Under the pieces are notes generated by a model. It was not told where the DNA came from and made no database searches. It saw nothing but the letters and a program-made list of their open reading frames with translations. DNA of 59,352 nt from an uncultured Collinsella sp. (GTDB lineage: Bacteria > Actinomycetota > Coriobacteriia > Coriobacteriales > Coriobacteriaceae), in contig CAAFGE010000050.1 of the NCBI GenBank assembly GCA_900762355.1, positions 1 to 59,352 on the forward strand. Direction: 5' to 3'. Position numbers and translations under genes: made by a program. Position 1 is the stretch's first letter. Each line of letters starts with the position of its first letter. Shown piece by piece: positions 48,423 to 58,682 of this stretch.

Positions 48423-49289
48423 TTAATTGACAATATGCGAGCTCATATAGTCGATAAAGCGCCTCGTGGCGATGGGCATGGTGTCCCAGCTGCGCCAAGC
48501 GGCCACCACGTCGCGCGAGGGGGCATGCACGATAGGCCGCACACGGATATCGGCTTGCACGCCCTCAACGGTACGGCGATAAAGCATACTCACGCCTAGG
48601 CCCTCCTCGACCATCGCCATGATGGTGTAGTCGTCGGTCACCTCGCTCGTCACGTGCGGCGACAGCCCATGCGCCGCGAATGCATCGAGCACCAGGCTCT
48701 GTTCGCCTTCATCCAGCAGCACAAACGGCTCGGACGCCAGGTCGACGAGTGTCACCTTTTCCTTTGCCGTCAGCGGATGCGCGGCCGGCAACAGCGCCAC
48801 CAACTCGTCGTGATAGACCACGCGCTTCTCGAGCCCCGCGGTAAAACCGCGTGCCGTAAAGCAAAAATCAACCACGCCATCGTGCACCCACTGGGCGTTG
48901 CGCGTGTAATCGCCCTGCTTGAGGGTAAAGTGCACGCCCGGGTGCAGCGCACCAAAGTCGCGGATTACGCGCGGCAACACGGTACGGCTCACGTTGGTAA
49001 ACGTCGCAATGCGAATATCAGTCGAGGAGAGCCCCAGCAGCTCCTGGCGCTTGCCCTCGAGCTCGGCCTCGGCAGTTACGATCTGTCGCAGATACGGCAG
49101 ATACTGCTTGCCATCGCGCGTAAGCGAAACGCCCTGCTTGCCGCGCTCGATAAGCGTGGTACCTAGCTCGCGCTCGAGCGCCTTGACGGCCTGGCTCACC
49201 GCGCTTTGTGTATAGCCCAGCTCGTCCGCCGCGCCCTTAAGACTGCCGCGATCGACCACCATACATACAATCTGATACCGCGATGCCAT
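48423..49289 (-). CDS. LysR-family transcriptional regulator, divergent from second EamA transporter
   Basis: 288 residues: HTH (IVCMVVDRGSLKGAADELG, YTQSAVSQAVKALE) and a LysR effector domain (DIRIATFTNVSRTVLPRVI, GLGVSMLYRR). It closely resembles the regulator at 4679-5536 in layout and in the effector domain (DDYTIMAMVEEGLGVS against DDYAIMAMVEDGLGVS). The ATG at 49289 follows GGAGG. It is divergent from the EamA gene at 49448 across 158 bp, so it likely controls that gene. Confidence 0.9.
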   Translation of the reverse strand: MASRYQIVCMVVDRGSLKGAADELGYTQSAVSQAVKALERELGTTLIERGKQGVSLTRDGKQYLPYLRQIVTAEAELEGKRQELLGLSSTDIRIATFTNVSRTVLPRVIRDFGALHPGVHFTLKQGDYTRNAQWVHDGVVDFCFTARGFTAGLEKRVVYHDELVALLPAAHPLTAKEKVTLVDLASEPFVLLDEGEQSLVLDAFAAHGLSPHVTSEVTDDYTIMAMVEEGLGVSMLYRRTVEGVQADIRVRPIVHAPSRDVVAAWRSWDTMPIATRRFIDYMSSHIVN

Positions 49290-49447
49290 CGTGCCTCCAC
49301 ATCAATGCAGCCGTAAAACGTTTTGCCAGGGCTTTTTCTACCTACATTAGCATTTCTTAATCATACTGAAGATACATTCGCTTTACTACATCCACATCTG
49401 GGAGCAGAATCCTTTTTACGAAACCGTTCTGTAACAAAAGGAGTCCC

Positions 49448-50350
49448 ATGGATCGCAAAAAAGCAATCGCGCTCTCATTTTCCGTTCCCGTAGCATGGGG
49501 CTTTTCGTACCCCCTTATGAAAATCGGCATGGACAGCATGAACGCCACGAGCATCGTTGCGCTACGCTGCATCATCGCCTTTGTTGCCTGCCTGCTGCTC
49601 TTCCACAAGCGCGCTTTCCGTATCAACCGCGACCTTATGGTTCGCGCCGCCATCATCGGCGCCATCATGGCAACCGAGCTCACCTGCATGTGCCTGGGCT
49701 CCAGCCTCACCTCTGCCTCCACTGCCGGCTTTTTGCAGAGCCTGACGGTCGTGATCGTGCCGTTTGCCAACGCCGCCCTGCTGCGCCGCGCCCCCGAGCG
49801 CAAGGTGCTCGTCGGCACCACTATCGTCACCTGCGGCATGCTACTGCTCTCGGGCGCCGACTTCACCAGCCTGAACCCGGGCGCGCTCATCATGCTGCTC
49901 TCCGCCTTTGTCTATGCCGGACACATCATTGTCGCCAAGCGCTTTGTCGAAGATGTCGACCCGCTGGCTTTGGGCGTTTGGCAGCTGGGCTTTGGCGGCT
50001 TGTTCTCGGGTATCGCCGCATTCACCTTTGGCGGTTTCACGCTTCCCGGCACGCCGAGCGAGATCGTGGTCGTCGTCGCGCTCGCACTCATCTGCTCTGC
50101 CTATGGCTTTATCACCCAGACGCTCGTGCAGCCCCACGTGCCTGCCGAGACCACCGGCTTCGCTTTCTCGCTCGAACCGGTCTGCTCCGCCGTCTTTTCG
50201 TTCTTCCTGGTCGGCGAGGTCCTGAGCCCCATCGCCTTCTTTGGCGCCGCCCTTATCCTCACCGGCGTCATGGTGGCAACCGTCGAGCTTCCGCGCCTCC
50301 GCGCACATGGACAGGCTCGCATGGCAGGAGCGCCCGAGCACGTCTCGTAG
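49448..50350 (+). CDS. EamA/DMT-family transporter
   Basis: 300 residues, ten hydrophobic segments in two EamA halves (VPVAWGFSYPLMKIG; TTGFAFSLEPVCSAVFSFFLVGE). AAAGGAG lies five bases before the ATG. Together with the divergent LysR gene it repeats the arrangement at 4.7-6.6 kb, though the two transporters are only moderately similar. The palindrome AAAACGTTTT at 49315-49324 is a candidate control site. Substrate unknown. Confidence 0.9.
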   Translation: MDRKKAIALSFSVPVAWGFSYPLMKIGMDSMNATSIVALRCIIAFVACLLLFHKRAFRINRDLMVRAAIIGAIMATELTCMCLGSSLTSASTAGFLQSLTVVIVPFANAALLRRAPERKVLVGTTIVTCGMLLLSGADFTSLNPGALIMLLSAFVYAGHIIVAKRFVEDVDPLALGVWQLGFGGLFSGIAAFTFGGFTLPGTPSEIVVVVALALICSAYGFITQTLVQPHVPAETTGFAFSLEPVCSAVFSFFLVGEVLSPIAFFGAALILTGVMVATVELPRLRAHGQARMAGAPEHVS

Positions 50351-50438
50351 ACCCCACTCTTCATACAGCCGCGGCATAAAGGCAACCGGTGCGCCTTTAC
50401 AATAGATGCCAACAGAGCATCTGCCATAAAGGAGCCCC

Positions 50439-51164
50439 ATGGACACCGCAACTCGCGATCGCAACATAACAACTTGGTTGGGCGATGCGCCGCAGCCGGT
50501 ACGTGACACTACGAACCAGCTGCTCGAGCGCATCGCCCTTTTGCGTGCCGAGCAGACTATCTACCCGGCACAAGACGACATCCTCAATGCCCTCGTCTAT
50601 ACGCCGGCCGACCAGGTCAAGGTTGTCATTTTGGGTCAGGACCCCTATCACGGACCCAACCAGGCAATGGGACTGTCGTTCTCGGTCCCCGCGACGCAAA
50701 CCAAGTTGCCGCCGAGCCTGCGCAACATCTATAAGGAACTCAAAGCCGATCTGAATTGCCCTATTCCCGCCACGGGAGACCTAACCCCATGGGCACAGCA
50801 GGGCGTCCTGCTCCTCAACACCACGCTCACCGTGCGCGAGCATGCCGCGAACTCGCACGCCAAACTGGGCTGGAGTACGCTCACCGACTACGTTATCGAA
50901 CGCTGCTGTCAGCTGCCCCAACCGGTAGTCTTTTTGGCATGGGGCCGCTTTGCCCAGCAGATGGTCGAAGGCAAGCTCGCCACGACCGGCGCGGGCAAGG
51001 CAACCGACAAGTTCTGCCTAGCCTCTACGCATCCCTCGCCGCTTTCGGCCAACCGTGCCACGGCAGAACTCCCCGCCTTTATGGGGTCGCGCCCCTTCTC
51101 GGCAGCCAATCGGCTACTCGAACAGCACGGCTCGACCCCCGTCAACTGGACTTGCCTCGGCTAA
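50439..51164 (+). CDS. ung: Uracil-DNA glycosylase, family 1
   Basis: 241 residues. Family 1 motifs: VILGQDPYHGPNQAMGLSFSV (catalytic Asp in the water-activating motif), GVLLLNTTLTV, and STHPSPLSANR with the His of the DNA-intercalating loop. It removes uracil from DNA in base excision repair. The ATG at 50439 follows AAAGGAG. It ends at a hairpin shared with the convergent SDR gene. Confidence 0.95.
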   Translation: MDTATRDRNITTWLGDAPQPVRDTTNQLLERIALLRAEQTIYPAQDDILNALVYTPADQVKVVILGQDPYHGPNQAMGLSFSVPATQTKLPPSLRNIYKELKADLNCPIPATGDLTPWAQQGVLLLNTTLTVREHAANSHAKLGWSTLTDYVIERCCQLPQPVVFLAWGRFAQQMVEGKLATTGAGKATDKFCLASTHPSPLSANRATAELPAFMGSRPFSAANRLLEQHGSTPVNWTCLG

Positions 51165-51178
51165 AAATCGATACATCA

Positions 51179-51213
51179 AAAACGCGCCCGACGGCTTTCC
51201 ATCGGGCGCGTTT
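51179..51213. terminator. Bidirectional intrinsic terminator
   Basis: AAACGCGCCCGA pairs with TCGGGCGCGTTT around a 9-base loop, between convergent ung and SDR genes. Confidence 0.85.
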
Positions 51214-51214
51214 C

Positions 51215-51895
51215 CTACTCGGGCCAAATAAATTGCGTGCGGCCGGCCTCGCCGCCATCGATCAGCAGGCTCTGCCCGGTCATAAACCGGTTGGTCACGC
51301 CCACAAAGTAGATCCACTCGGCGATCTCTTGGGCGGTGGCCCAGCGCTTAAGCGGTGTGAGCTCCATAATCTGGTTCCACAGGTGTTCGTCTTCCATCAC
51401 GCAACGGTTGAGCGGCGTGATAACGCCGCCCGGGTCCACACTGTTGGCGATGGCCTGCGGTGCCAGCCGGTTTGCAAGGTTCTTGGTGTAGGCGATAATG
51501 CCGCCCTTGCTGGCAGCATAGGCGGGAAACTCCGATCCCGTATGCCCGCTCGCCGACCCCACATTGACCACGGATTTAATAGCCGGCGCCGGCTTGGCGG
51601 CAAGCCCCTCCCCCACAAAGGCGTAGCGCTCGGTCACGTTGATGGTGCCACGCAGGTTGGAGGCGATGTCGTCGGCCGAATCCTGCGTACCGGCAACATT
51701 CACGATTACCTGGGGTTCAAGGTCGCTTGGAAACGAGTCCGGCTCGCGGACATCAACGATCAGATGGCGGTAGCGCTCGTGTTCGATCGCCGCCGGCAGC
51801 AGATCAAAGCCCACGACCTCGTGGCCCTCGTCCAAAAAGCGCTGCACGCACGCGGCTCCGATACCACCCGAAGCGCCCGTGATCAAAACCCGCAT
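51215..51895 (-). CDS. Short-chain dehydrogenase/reductase (SDR)
   Basis: 226 residues, Rossmann fold with TGASGGIGAA (cofactor loop), NVAGTQ, the Ser of the active site in NVGSASGHTG and YAASKGG (Tyr and Lys). FDLL after the second strand suggests NAD preference. The C-terminal part, SLLIDGGE, is typical. Known relatives include 3-alpha- and 7-alpha-hydroxysteroid dehydrogenases, but the substrate is not determined here. AAGGAG precedes the ATG. It starts nine bases after the Vut gene, so likely one operon. Confidence 0.88.
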   Translation of the reverse strand: MRVLITGASGGIGAACVQRFLDEGHEVVGFDLLPAAIEHERYRHLIVDVREPDSFPSDLEPQVIVNVAGTQDSADDIASNLRGTINVTERYAFVGEGLAAKPAPAIKSVVNVGSASGHTGSEFPAYAASKGGIIAYTKNLANRLAPQAIANSVDPGGVITPLNRCVMEDEHLWNQIMELTPLKRWATAQEIAEWIYFVGVTNRFMTGQSLLIDGGEAGRTQFIWPE

Positions 51896-51904
51896 ACTTG
51901 CTCC

Positions 51905-52627
51905 TTAGGCGGTTGCGTGGCGCTCGAGGTACTCGGAGCCCACATTCTCGCGCTCCCAGCCGCGCACGACCTTGTAGCCCACGGGGCTCAGGAAGACCTC
52001 GCACAGTAGCTCGGCAACAGCGCCGGTCAGCGAGCACATAAGGACCTGTACCCAGGTCCAACCAAAGAACGTGTGGCTTACCACAATGGCAAAGACCAAG
52101 TTGTCGATAAACTGGCCAACGCCCGTGGACACATAGGAACGGAAGGCGAAGCTCGCAAAGTTATTCTTTTTGAGCATGCGGCCGAGCGACTGGTTGAGCG
52201 TGGAGTTAACCACGGCAGAAACGAGCATTGCCAGCGAAGAGCCCAGCACCACGTACCAGGTGCCGCCGATAGTGGCGTTAAGGGCAGTGTTGACCTCGAT
52301 CATGCCCGTGTCGTAGTAAGCACCCCACATGCCGGGCGTGAGCGAGCATGCCCAAAAGCACAGGCTCACGGCCAGGTTAACCAGCAGCGCGAGGATAGAG
52401 ATTTTGATGGATGCCTTGGCGCCAAAGCGCTTGCAGATCATGTCCTGGCACAAAAACGAAACCCAGCTCACCACAAAGCCACAGTCGAGCGCCAGATACG
52501 GCAGGCTGATAAGTTCTTTGTTGGCCAGCAGGTTCATCATGATGACGCTCACGAAAAACAGCGAAACCGTTGCCGCGGGAATGCTCCGCAACAGGACCTT
52601 GTAGTCCTCCATGACCTTCTTGATCAT
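51905..52627 (-). CDS. Vut_1/YhhQ-family transporter (putative queuosine precursor transporter)
   Basis: 240 residues with about six membrane helices. The Vut_1 family marks are LLANKELISLPYLALDCG and DMICKRFGAKASIKISILALL, and the C-terminal FIDNLVFAIVVSHTFFGW. Proteins of the family import preQ0/preQ1 or related queuosine precursors. The ATG at 52627 follows AAAGGAG. A possible preQ1-I riboswitch overlaps that site, which would support the substrate. The SDR gene follows after 9 bp. Confidence 0.82.
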   Translation of the reverse strand: MIKKVMEDYKVLLRSIPAATVSLFFVSVIMMNLLANKELISLPYLALDCGFVVSWVSFLCQDMICKRFGAKASIKISILALLVNLAVSLCFWACSLTPGMWGAYYDTGMIEVNTALNATIGGTWYVVLGSSLAMLVSAVVNSTLNQSLGRMLKKNNFASFAFRSYVSTGVGQFIDNLVFAIVVSHTFFGWTWVQVLMCSLTGAVAELLCEVFLSPVGYKVVRGWERENVGSEYLERHATA

Positions 52628-52635
52628 TATGTACT

Positions 52636-52683
52636 CCTTTGGTTTTAGGTTTAACGAGCAGGATATCGGACCCGAACTGCTCG
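52636..52683 (-). promoter_or_regulatory. Candidate preQ1-I riboswitch before the Vut gene
   Basis: On the minus strand CGAGCAG and CTGCTCG form a 7-bp stem with a 15-base loop starting TTCGGGT, then an A-rich tail TTAAACCTAAAACC, then AAAGGAG, the gene's own ribosome site. This is the small H-type pseudoknot layout of preQ1-I: loop GGGT could pair with ACC of the tail. The stem is longer than usual and no consensus search was run. Confidence 0.4.
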
Positions 52684-52783
52684 GACGCCCCGGTCTTGAG
52701 ACGACGGTGGGTATGATAGCCGCTCACACGGCATCAGGCAAGCAAGCGGCACGGCAGCCTCGCAGGGCCACCGCGCCGATGCG

Positions 52784-54397
<1,614 letters not shown>

Positions 54398-54551
54398 GCG
54401 GATCCTTTCTTGCATTGAGTGCATTACGTCGTTGTAACCGCACTATTGTAGCCGCGAAATGCTGCAGCAGGGCACCTATCAGGACAAATTCATCAGTTGG
54501 GGCCTGGGTAACCGGCCCAATCCGCATTTGCCTCTTGCAGAACTGTGCATA

Positions 54552-54585
54552 GTGTATATATACTGTACTTACCGGTTATATACAC
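54552..54585 (+). promoter_or_regulatory. Operator/promoter of the GntR-ABC operon
   Basis: GTGTATATA (54552-54560) and TATATACAC (54577-54585) form a perfect 9-bp inverted repeat with a 16-bp spacer, 28 bp before the GTG of the GntR gene. The position overlaps the likely promoter and suits autoregulation by the encoded YtrA-type repressor. Confidence 0.6.
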
Positions 54586-54612
54586 GTGTAGCCCATCAGC
54601 TAAGGAGCCACT

Positions 54613-54993
54613 GTGGACATCATCCTATCCAATTCGAGCGATAAGCCCATCTACGAACAGATATCCTCGCAGGTCAAAGCTCAGATCCTATCGGGCACGC
54701 TCGCTGCGGGAGCTAAACTCCCCAGCATCCGTGCACTCGCGAGCGATCTTGGCGTGAGCGTCATCACCACCAAGCGCGCCTACGCCGACCTGGAGCAGCT
54801 CGGGTTTATCTGCACCGTGCAGGGCAAGGGCTGCTTTGTCGCCGAGGGCAACCAAGAGCTCTTGCGCGAAAACCAGCTCTGCCATATCGAAGAGTTGCTT
54901 GCGAAAGCGGCAAGCCAAGCCGAAACCCTGGGCGTCACGCGCGACAAACTGCACGAGATGCTCGACCTGGTGGCCCCCGAAACCATGCAGTAG
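54613..54993 (+). CDS. GntR-family regulator, YtrA subfamily
   Basis: 126 residues: a GntR winged helix (KPIYEQISSQVKAQILSGTL, LPSIRALASDLGVSVITTKRAYADLE, GFICTVQGKGCFVA) with a short helical tail, as in YtrA regulators. Begins at GTG 54613 after AAGGAG. It is the first gene of a three-gene operon with an ABC ATPase and a permease, and an inverted repeat in front is the likely operator. Confidence 0.9.
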   Translation: MDIILSNSSDKPIYEQISSQVKAQILSGTLAAGAKLPSIRALASDLGVSVITTKRAYADLEQLGFICTVQGKGCFVAEGNQELLRENQLCHIEELLAKAASQAETLGVTRDKLHEMLDLVAPETMQ

Positions 54994-55016
54994 CCATCTG
55001 CAAGAAAGGCTATACC

Positions 55017-55898
55017 ATGCAAAACTTGCTAGAACTCAAAGGCATCTCACGCACTGTAAGCGACCGCTTTTCGCTGCGCGACGTCACGCTTGCCGTGGAG
55101 CCCGGCCAGATCGTCGGCTTTGTTGGTGCCAACGGTGCCGGCAAAACCACGACGATTCGAGCCGCACTCGGGCTTATAAAGCTCGATGCCGGCGAAGTGA
55201 ACCTGTTTGGGCAACGCTGTGGCGCCGACGCGCCCGATGAGTTGCAACGCCATCTACGCTCCCGCGTCGGTCTTGTCCTGGACACGTGCCCCTTCCCCTC
55301 CACGCTCAAAGTGGGCCAGATCGAGTCGCTCGTAGGCCCGGCGTACCCCACGTGGGACCGCGAAACGTTCGCCGGATTCATCAACCGATTTGGCCTCGAT
55401 CCCAAGACAAAGGTCAAGGACCTCTCCCGCGGCATGGGCATGAAACTGCAGCTTGCCTGTGCACTCAGCCACAATGCCAAGCTGCTCGTTTTGGACGAAG
55501 CCACCGCGGGCCTCGATCCCATGGCACGCGAGGAACTGCTTGATGAGCTGCTTGCCTTTGTCGCCGACGGCCAGCACAGCGTGCTGCTCTCGAGCCACAT
55601 TACGTCCGACCTCGATCGCACCGCTGATCGCGTCATCTGCATCGATAATGGCGCGATTATTTTTGACCTGCCGCGCGAGGACATTACCGACCGCGCCGGC
55701 ATCGCCCACTGTACCCAAGCACAGGCTGCCGAGCTTATGACTTGCGTCGAAGGTGCCCATGCCACCCGCCACGCCTACAGCGTGGACGTGCTCGTGCCCA
55801 ACCGTCGCGAAACGCTCGAGGCCTTTCCCGAGATTCCCTGCGACCGGGCAACCATTGATGACTATCTTCGCCTCATGCTGAAAGGGGCTTCGAAATGA
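55017..55898 (+). CDS. ABC transporter ATP-binding protein (YtrB-like)
   Basis: 293 residues. Walker A GANGAGKTTTIRA, signature LSRGMGMKLQLA, Walker B LLVLDEATAGLDP and LLSSHI switch region. About 60 residues after the ATPase are a variable C-terminus. It energises the permease in the next gene (stop and start overlap by ATGA). Export of a peptide or cell-envelope-active compound is likely for this family. Confidence 0.9.
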   Translation: MQNLLELKGISRTVSDRFSLRDVTLAVEPGQIVGFVGANGAGKTTTIRAALGLIKLDAGEVNLFGQRCGADAPDELQRHLRSRVGLVLDTCPFPSTLKVGQIESLVGPAYPTWDRETFAGFINRFGLDPKTKVKDLSRGMGMKLQLACALSHNAKLLVLDEATAGLDPMAREELLDELLAFVADGQHSVLLSSHITSDLDRTADRVICIDNGAIIFDLPREDITDRAGIAHCTQAQAAELMTCVEGAHATRHAYSVDVLVPNRRETLEAFPEIPCDRATIDDYLRLMLKGASK

Positions 55899-56593
55899 AA
55901 CGCGCCTTTATGTCCGAGCTCGCCATCGTTCGCACGCTCATCCCGAGCATCGCGGGTGTCGGCCTGTTCATCTTCGTCGTGTTGACGCTCGCCAACGCGT
56001 CGGATGGCGATTCCGGTATGAGCGCCGGTGCCTGCGCCGTCAGTGCCATGTCGCCCATCATAATCATGAACTCGCTGGCAGGCTTCGACAATCAAAATGG
56101 CTGGGAGCGTTATCGAGCAACGTTGCCCTTCTCGCGCAAAGACATTATTTGCGCACGCTACCTGTGCATCGTTGTCTTCTCGGCCATCATGGCCTGCGCC
56201 GCCGTGCTTTTGAACATCATCGCCCTTCCGTTCTTCAACAGCGCGGGCGTGGCCTCGACAGGACAAACCATCTTTGAGATCGCAATTGCCTCGGCAGCAT
56301 CGATGCTCATCTCCCTCATGATGGTGTTCTTGGCACAGCCGCTGTTCTTCCGATTTGGACACATGGAGGCACTGCGCCTATCCGTTGGCCTGTTTGCCCT
56401 ACTCGGATGCCTTACCATGGCAGCGCTGAGCTCCTCCAACCCCATCAGAAACTGGCTTATGTCGATTGCCGGGGCGAATCCCGATCCTGCCGTCCTAGGC
56501 TGTCTGTGTGCAGGAATTGCCGTACTGGCGCTCGCACTATGCGCAATCAGCTGCACCGTCAGCACCAAGGTTTATCGAGTACGCGATCTGTAG
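55895..56593 (+). CDS. ABC-2-type permease
   Basis: 232 residues with six hydrophobic segments, and NQNGWERYRATLPFSRKDIICARYL, the ABC2_membrane_5 feature of permeases paired with YtrB-like ATPases. It overlaps the ATPase gene by four bases. No strong terminator follows; a weak imperfect palindrome lies before the convergent ClC gene. Confidence 0.87.
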   Translation: MKRAFMSELAIVRTLIPSIAGVGLFIFVVLTLANASDGDSGMSAGACAVSAMSPIIIMNSLAGFDNQNGWERYRATLPFSRKDIICARYLCIVVFSAIMACAAVLLNIIALPFFNSAGVASTGQTIFEIAIASAASMLISLMMVFLAQPLFFRFGHMEALRLSVGLFALLGCLTMAALSSSNPIRNWLMSIAGANPDPAVLGCLCAGIAVLALALCAISCTVSTKVYRVRDL

Positions 56594-56646
56594 CCACACG
56601 AGTCTCAATCCGCGAAGGACGCGATCGCCCCCCTCCCCGCAAATCC

Positions 56647-56678
56647 GTGGCAAAGGGCATGTCCCCGGCGTGCGCCAC
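56647..56678. repeat. Possible degenerate member of the palindrome family
   Basis: GTGGCAAAGGGCATGTCCCC is followed at a short distance by GCGCCAC: a 5-bp stem with the AAAGGG and TGTCCCC pieces of the family core. It lies between convergent genes. The match is weak. Confidence 0.3.
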
Positions 56679-56682
56679 TGTA

Positions 56683-57987
56683 CTACTTGCGCAGCGGCTT
56701 GGGCAGTGGAATGCCGGCGGCGATGACGGCCGCGATGATCATGCAGACGATACCCTTGAGTGGGAAGCACATGAGCAGCAGGCCCACGACCATGACCGGC
56801 TGACGCATGACCGCACCCATCGTCGATGCCGTGCAGACGGCGACGCAAAAGACCGGATCTGCGCCGGTGAGGATGGCAAGGCCATAGCCCAGGCTTACGC
56901 CCGAGAAGATAACCGGGAAGAAGTGACCGCCGCGCCAACCAAGGTTGATGAGGGCGGGCGTCAGCATGGCCTTAACAAGACCGGTCGCGATAAGCACGCC
57001 AGCGGGAATGGTCAGATAGGTTTCCATGAGCACGTCGGCCTGGGTCTCGCCGGCAAACATGGTATAGGGCAGGACCGTGCCACAGATGGCGAGTGCCAAA
57101 CCGGCCAGCATGGCCTTGACGACAGGACGCTCCCCTATTGCATGGGACAGTGCCTCGCATGCATGCTCAGAGACAAAGTACAGCCAGCCGCAGACGGTGC
57201 CGATCAACGACAGAGGGACGAGCCAGGTAAGCTCTAGGTTGCCCACCTCGGCGGACTCGAACCTGGGCATGCCCATGCCGCCGCCCACAAGCTGTCCAAG
57301 CAGCAGGTAGGTGCCCAGACCGCCGGCAATCGCAATACCGTAGACCACCGTCTTTTGCGCCTTGGGCAGCTTGATGATGATCTCGCCGGACGCGGACTCA
57401 TCGTCGGCGTCTTCACCCTGGCCGTCGGTGCTACCGGCAAGCGGCGCCACAAAGCCAAAGACGGGCGCGGTAAAGAGCGCCGTCAGGGCAGCCTGGGTGC
57501 CCAGCAACGTGAGCTCCCTAAACTCAGCGCCAAAGCGACGCATGCGGTCGCCGACCCAGCTGCACAGACCGGCGATAACGCCGGTCAGGCCGGCCTCCGG
57601 TCCAATGCTTCCGCCAAACAGCAGCGGCAGCAATGCCGCGAGCGAAAGCTTGCCCAGGTTGTCGTACGGGTAGCGCCCGTCTTGCTTAACCTTAGCCATC
57701 ACCTGGTTGAGGTCATCGGTCTTGGTGCCTGTCATCTTTTCGTACAGACCGATTAACAGGCCGCCCAGCAGGCAGACAAAAAACGGGTACGGCAGAAAGC
57801 CAAACGGGCCGCTGGCAAGCTCGGGCGAAGCGACGCCCAGCGCGTGCGGAATCTCGGTCCATAGATAGTCGATACCGTGCTCCATCGCAAAAAAGAACAG
57901 CCAGACCGCGGCACCTGCGAACGCACCGGTCACGGCAACGCTAACTAAAAACAGCGCGCGGTTTGTGGGTTTGGCAAGGTTGTCCAT
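56683..57987 (-). CDS. ClC-family chloride channel/transporter (EriC-like)
   Basis: 434 residues with about 10-12 helices. ClC-like selectivity pieces: GGSIGPEAGLTGVI (the GxxGPxxG-type loop), RRGGHFFPVIFSG-like stretch WRGGHFFPVIFSGVSLG and TASTMGAVMRQP at the C-terminal half. Family members move chloride, sometimes fluoride, in exchange for protons. An acidic segment (EDADDESASGE) lies in a cytoplasmic loop near residue 195. The ATG at 57987 has GGGAGGA upstream. Confidence 0.88.
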   Translation of the reverse strand: MDNLAKPTNRALFLVSVAVTGAFAGAAVWLFFFAMEHGIDYLWTEIPHALGVASPELASGPFGFLPYPFFVCLLGGLLIGLYEKMTGTKTDDLNQVMAKVKQDGRYPYDNLGKLSLAALLPLLFGGSIGPEAGLTGVIAGLCSWVGDRMRRFGAEFRELTLLGTQAALTALFTAPVFGFVAPLAGSTDGQGEDADDESASGEIIIKLPKAQKTVVYGIAIAGGLGTYLLLGQLVGGGMGMPRFESAEVGNLELTWLVPLSLIGTVCGWLYFVSEHACEALSHAIGERPVVKAMLAGLALAICGTVLPYTMFAGETQADVLMETYLTIPAGVLIATGLVKAMLTPALINLGWRGGHFFPVIFSGVSLGYGLAILTGADPVFCVAVCTASTMGAVMRQPVMVVGLLLMCFPLKGIVCMIIAAVIAAGIPLPKPLRK

Positions 57988-58112
57988 CGGGTCCTCCCGC
58001 GGTCAAAGTCGACATAGTTACGTCTTATTGTAGAGCGAGCGTTACCCGAACGAGCCAACCACTTGCGCCGCAAACGGCACCATTGGGAGCCATAGTGGGG
58101 CAGGCTCAAGAC

Positions 58113-58646
58113 TTATCCGTTGATAATCGAGGCAATCTCGCGCAAATCGTCGGCAAAGTAGATGCCGTGCTGGCGCCTCGGGCTCGAAAGCCCCTTATCA
58201 ATCATGTGCCCGAGCAACGCCTTGAGGTCGTTGTAGTAACCGTCCAGGTTATACAGGATGCACGGAGAGCTCAGGTGCCCCAACGACACCGCGGACATAA
58301 CCTCGGCAATCTCCTCGAGCGTGCCCGTGCCGCCCGGAAATGCGATGAACGCATCGCCGAGCTCGATCATCTTGGCTTTGCGCTCGGCCATGTCGCTCGT
58401 CACGATAAGGTCGTCGATTCCGTCGTGTTGAAACTCTGCCTCGATAAAAAAGCTCGGTTCCACACCCGTCACATGTCCGCCTGCCTCGAGTACGCTATCG
58501 GCGAGCGCGCCCATCAGTCCCGATTTGGACCCGCCGTATACGAGCGCGTGTCCGTTGGCGCAAATCCAATTGCCCAGCTCCTGCACCGCGGGCAGAAACG
58601 CCGGGTCGTTGCCGACGCTCGCGCCCAGGTACACCGTGATGTTCAT
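58113..58646 (-). CDS. LOG-family protein (TIGR00730-type)
   Basis: 177 residues: YGGSKSGLMGALAD, the catalytic PGGTGTLEEIAEV and FAFPGG-like phosphate loop AFIAFPGG are typical of LOG (cytokinin riboside monophosphate phosphoribohydrolase) proteins, which cleave nucleoside monophosphates. In bacteria the substrate is usually a purine nucleotide. The ATG at 58646 follows GAGGGGG; the TTG two codons earlier is not needed. Confidence 0.9.
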   Translation of the reverse strand: MNITVYLGASVGNDPAFLPAVQELGNWICANGHALVYGGSKSGLMGALADSVLEAGGHVTGVEPSFFIEAEFQHDGIDDLIVTSDMAERKAKMIELGDAFIAFPGGTGTLEEIAEVMSAVSLGHLSSPCILYNLDGYYNDLKALLGHMIDKGLSSPRRQHGIYFADDLREIASIING

Positions 58647-58682
58647 ATGCAATCCCCCTCGTCGTGACGCGCGGCACCCGTT

